Below, piece after piece: positions 4,203 to 5,056 of a DNA stretch of 5,056 nucleotides. The stretch comes from Pseudomonadota bacterium (GTDB lineage: Bacteria; Desulfobacterota; JAPLJL01). The stretch covers positions 1 through 5,056 of the forward strand of contig JAPLJL010000180.1 of NCBI GenBank assembly GCA_026388615.1, written 5' to 3'. The position numbers and the translations under genes are program-made. Positions within the stretch are counted from its first letter, which is position 1, and every line of letters starts with the position of its first letter. The notes beneath the pieces are model-generated. The model was given only the letters and a program-made list of their open reading frames with translations, made no database searches and was not told the DNA's origin.

Positions 4203-4210
4203 CCCTTAGA

Positions 4211-5056
4211 TTAGACCCACCGGGTGGGGATGAGCCGACCCGAACCCCTTTTCCGCTTGTAGCTGACCCCCGGCAGGGGGGCGTTCGCGGAGTTCTGTTT
4301 CTTGTCTTCCGGTTTTTCGATCCAGTGAGTCCGGGTCGAACGGAAGGGATGCTCCTTGGCGATGGTGATCCGCCGATGGATGAGGCTTTCGATATCCGAG
4401 AGCAAGGCCCATTCCTCAGGGCTGCAGAAGGTAATGGCGGTGCCGGTCGCGCCCGCCCGTCCGGTGCGCCCGATCCGGTGGACGTAGTTCTTTACCTCGT
4501 TGGGCAGGTCGAAGTTGACCACGTGGCTGACGTCGTCGATATCCAGGCCGCGGGCGGCGATATCGGTGGCCACCAGCACCCGGGTCTCCCCTTTTTTAAA
4601 GGAGTCGAGGGCGCGCTCCCGGTCTCTCTGCGACTTGTTGCCGTGGATGGCCTTGGCCGGGATGGAGGCGCGGCCGAGCTGACGGACCACCTTGTCCGCC
4701 CCGTGCTTGGTTTTAATGAAAACCAGGGCGCGCGTGATTTCCTTTTTTTCCAGGAAGTGGGAGAGCAGCGGGAGCTTATCCGCTTTCTCCACGATATAGA
4801 CGGTCTGCTCGATCTGGTCGATGGTCGTGGCCGGCGGGGTCACGGACACCTCGATCGGGTTATGCAGCATGGTCCCCGAGAGCCGGATGATGTCCGAGGT
4901 CAGGGTGGCCGAGAAAAAGAAAGTCTGGCGCTGGCGGGGCAATAATGCGACGATCCGGCGGATGTCCGGGATAAAACCCATGTCGAGCATCCGGTCGGCT
5001 TCGTCCAGGACCAGGAACTCAACCGATCTCAGGTTGACATGGCCCTGTTCCCAGAG
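4211..5056 (-). CDS. rhlE: DEAD-box ATP-dependent RNA helicase, RhlE type, C-terminal part (5' end outside window)
   Basis: Unwinds or remodels RNA duplexes using ATP; RhlE-type enzymes act in ribosome assembly and RNA turnover in the cytoplasm. The frame is open to base 5056 and gives 281 residues here. Motif II VLDEADRMLDMGF (16-28) is at the edge, SAT (49-51) is motif III, and FIKTKHGADK (113-122) marks the second RecA-like domain. ATDIAARGLDI (163-173) is motif V, and YVHRIGRTGRAG (191-202) is motif VI. All visible catalytic motifs are intact; the Q motif, Walker A and motif Ib region lie outside. The end after the helicase core is a short basic tail of about 45 residues (YKRKRGSGR), much shorter than the glycine/arginine-rich extension of E. 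coli RhlE. The terminator at 4042-4065 is its likely transcript end. RhlE is the best subgroup by motif wording; another DEAD-box class is possible. Confidence 0.95.
   Translation of the reverse strand, partial: LWEQGHVNLRSVEFLVLDEADRMLDMGFIPDIRRIVALLPRQRQTFFFSATLTSDIIRLSGTMLHNPIEVSVTPPATTIDQIEQTVYIVEKADKLPLLSHFLEKKEITRALVFIKTKHGADKVVRQLGRASIPAKAIHGNKSQRDRERALDSFKKGETRVLVATDIAARGLDIDDVSHVVNFDLPNEVKNYVHRIGRTGRAGATGTAITFCSPEEWALLSDIESLIHRRITIAKEHPFRSTRTHWIEKPEDKKQNSANAPLPGVSYKRKRGSGRLIPTRWV

Noticed and set aside
4216..4228. CCCAC-CGG-GTGGG hairpin at the end of the helicase gene
   Set aside because: It is inside the last coding codons with no U-run; the strong terminator further on is the better candidate.
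4325..4945. 206-codon + strand frame over the helicase gene
   Set aside because: Antisense shadow of a gene with intact DEAD-box motifs.

Overview
This window looks like a bacterial chromosome fragment. The genes are fairly GC-rich, one protein carries a PilZ (cyclic-di-GMP receptor) domain, and the spacers are long and repeat-laden. The closest resemblance, from memory, is to environmental genomes of Desulfobacterota, Nitrospirota or Omnitrophota, but nothing here fixes the phylum, so that is a weak inference. No tRNA, rRNA, CRISPR array, transposase or phage gene is visible.

Layout. (1) Bases 1-1125, + strand: the C-terminal 374 codons of an RND-family efflux pump, cut by the left edge. 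(2) 1126-1727: about 600 bases with no convincing gene, packed with palindromes, hairpins and degenerate 7-base repeats. (3) 1728-3690, - strand: three genes read right to left. First is a six-helix membrane protein that I recognise as a bacterial INSIG homologue (3055-3690). Next is a protein with an unassigned N-terminal half and a C-terminal PilZ domain (2205-2963). Last is a small WbuC-family cupin (1728-2195) that starts 9 bases after the PilZ stop. (4) 3691-4210: about 520 bases, mostly a second repeat-rich spacer. It also holds the presumed promoter and ribosome site of the INSIG gene and the terminator of the helicase gene. (5) 4211-5056, - strand: the C-terminal 281 codons of a DEAD-box RNA helicase of the RhlE type, cut by the right edge.

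The PilZ and cupin genes are almost certainly co-transcribed. The INSIG gene lies 91 bases upstream on the same strand, separated from them by a weak terminator-like hairpin and an inverted repeat, so it may belong to the same operon or be a separate unit. Membrane lipid or sterol-like sensing (INSIG), second-messenger sensing (PilZ) and a probable cell-surface polysaccharide-related cupin would fit an envelope-related function, but that link is inference.

The most interesting items are the INSIG homologue, and the two spacers flanking the three-gene block. These spacers share at least four repeat modules in shuffled order: 7-base-period tracts, a hairpin repeat with a compensatory base-pair change, a split repeat with a variable palindromic core, and a C-run/A-run module.
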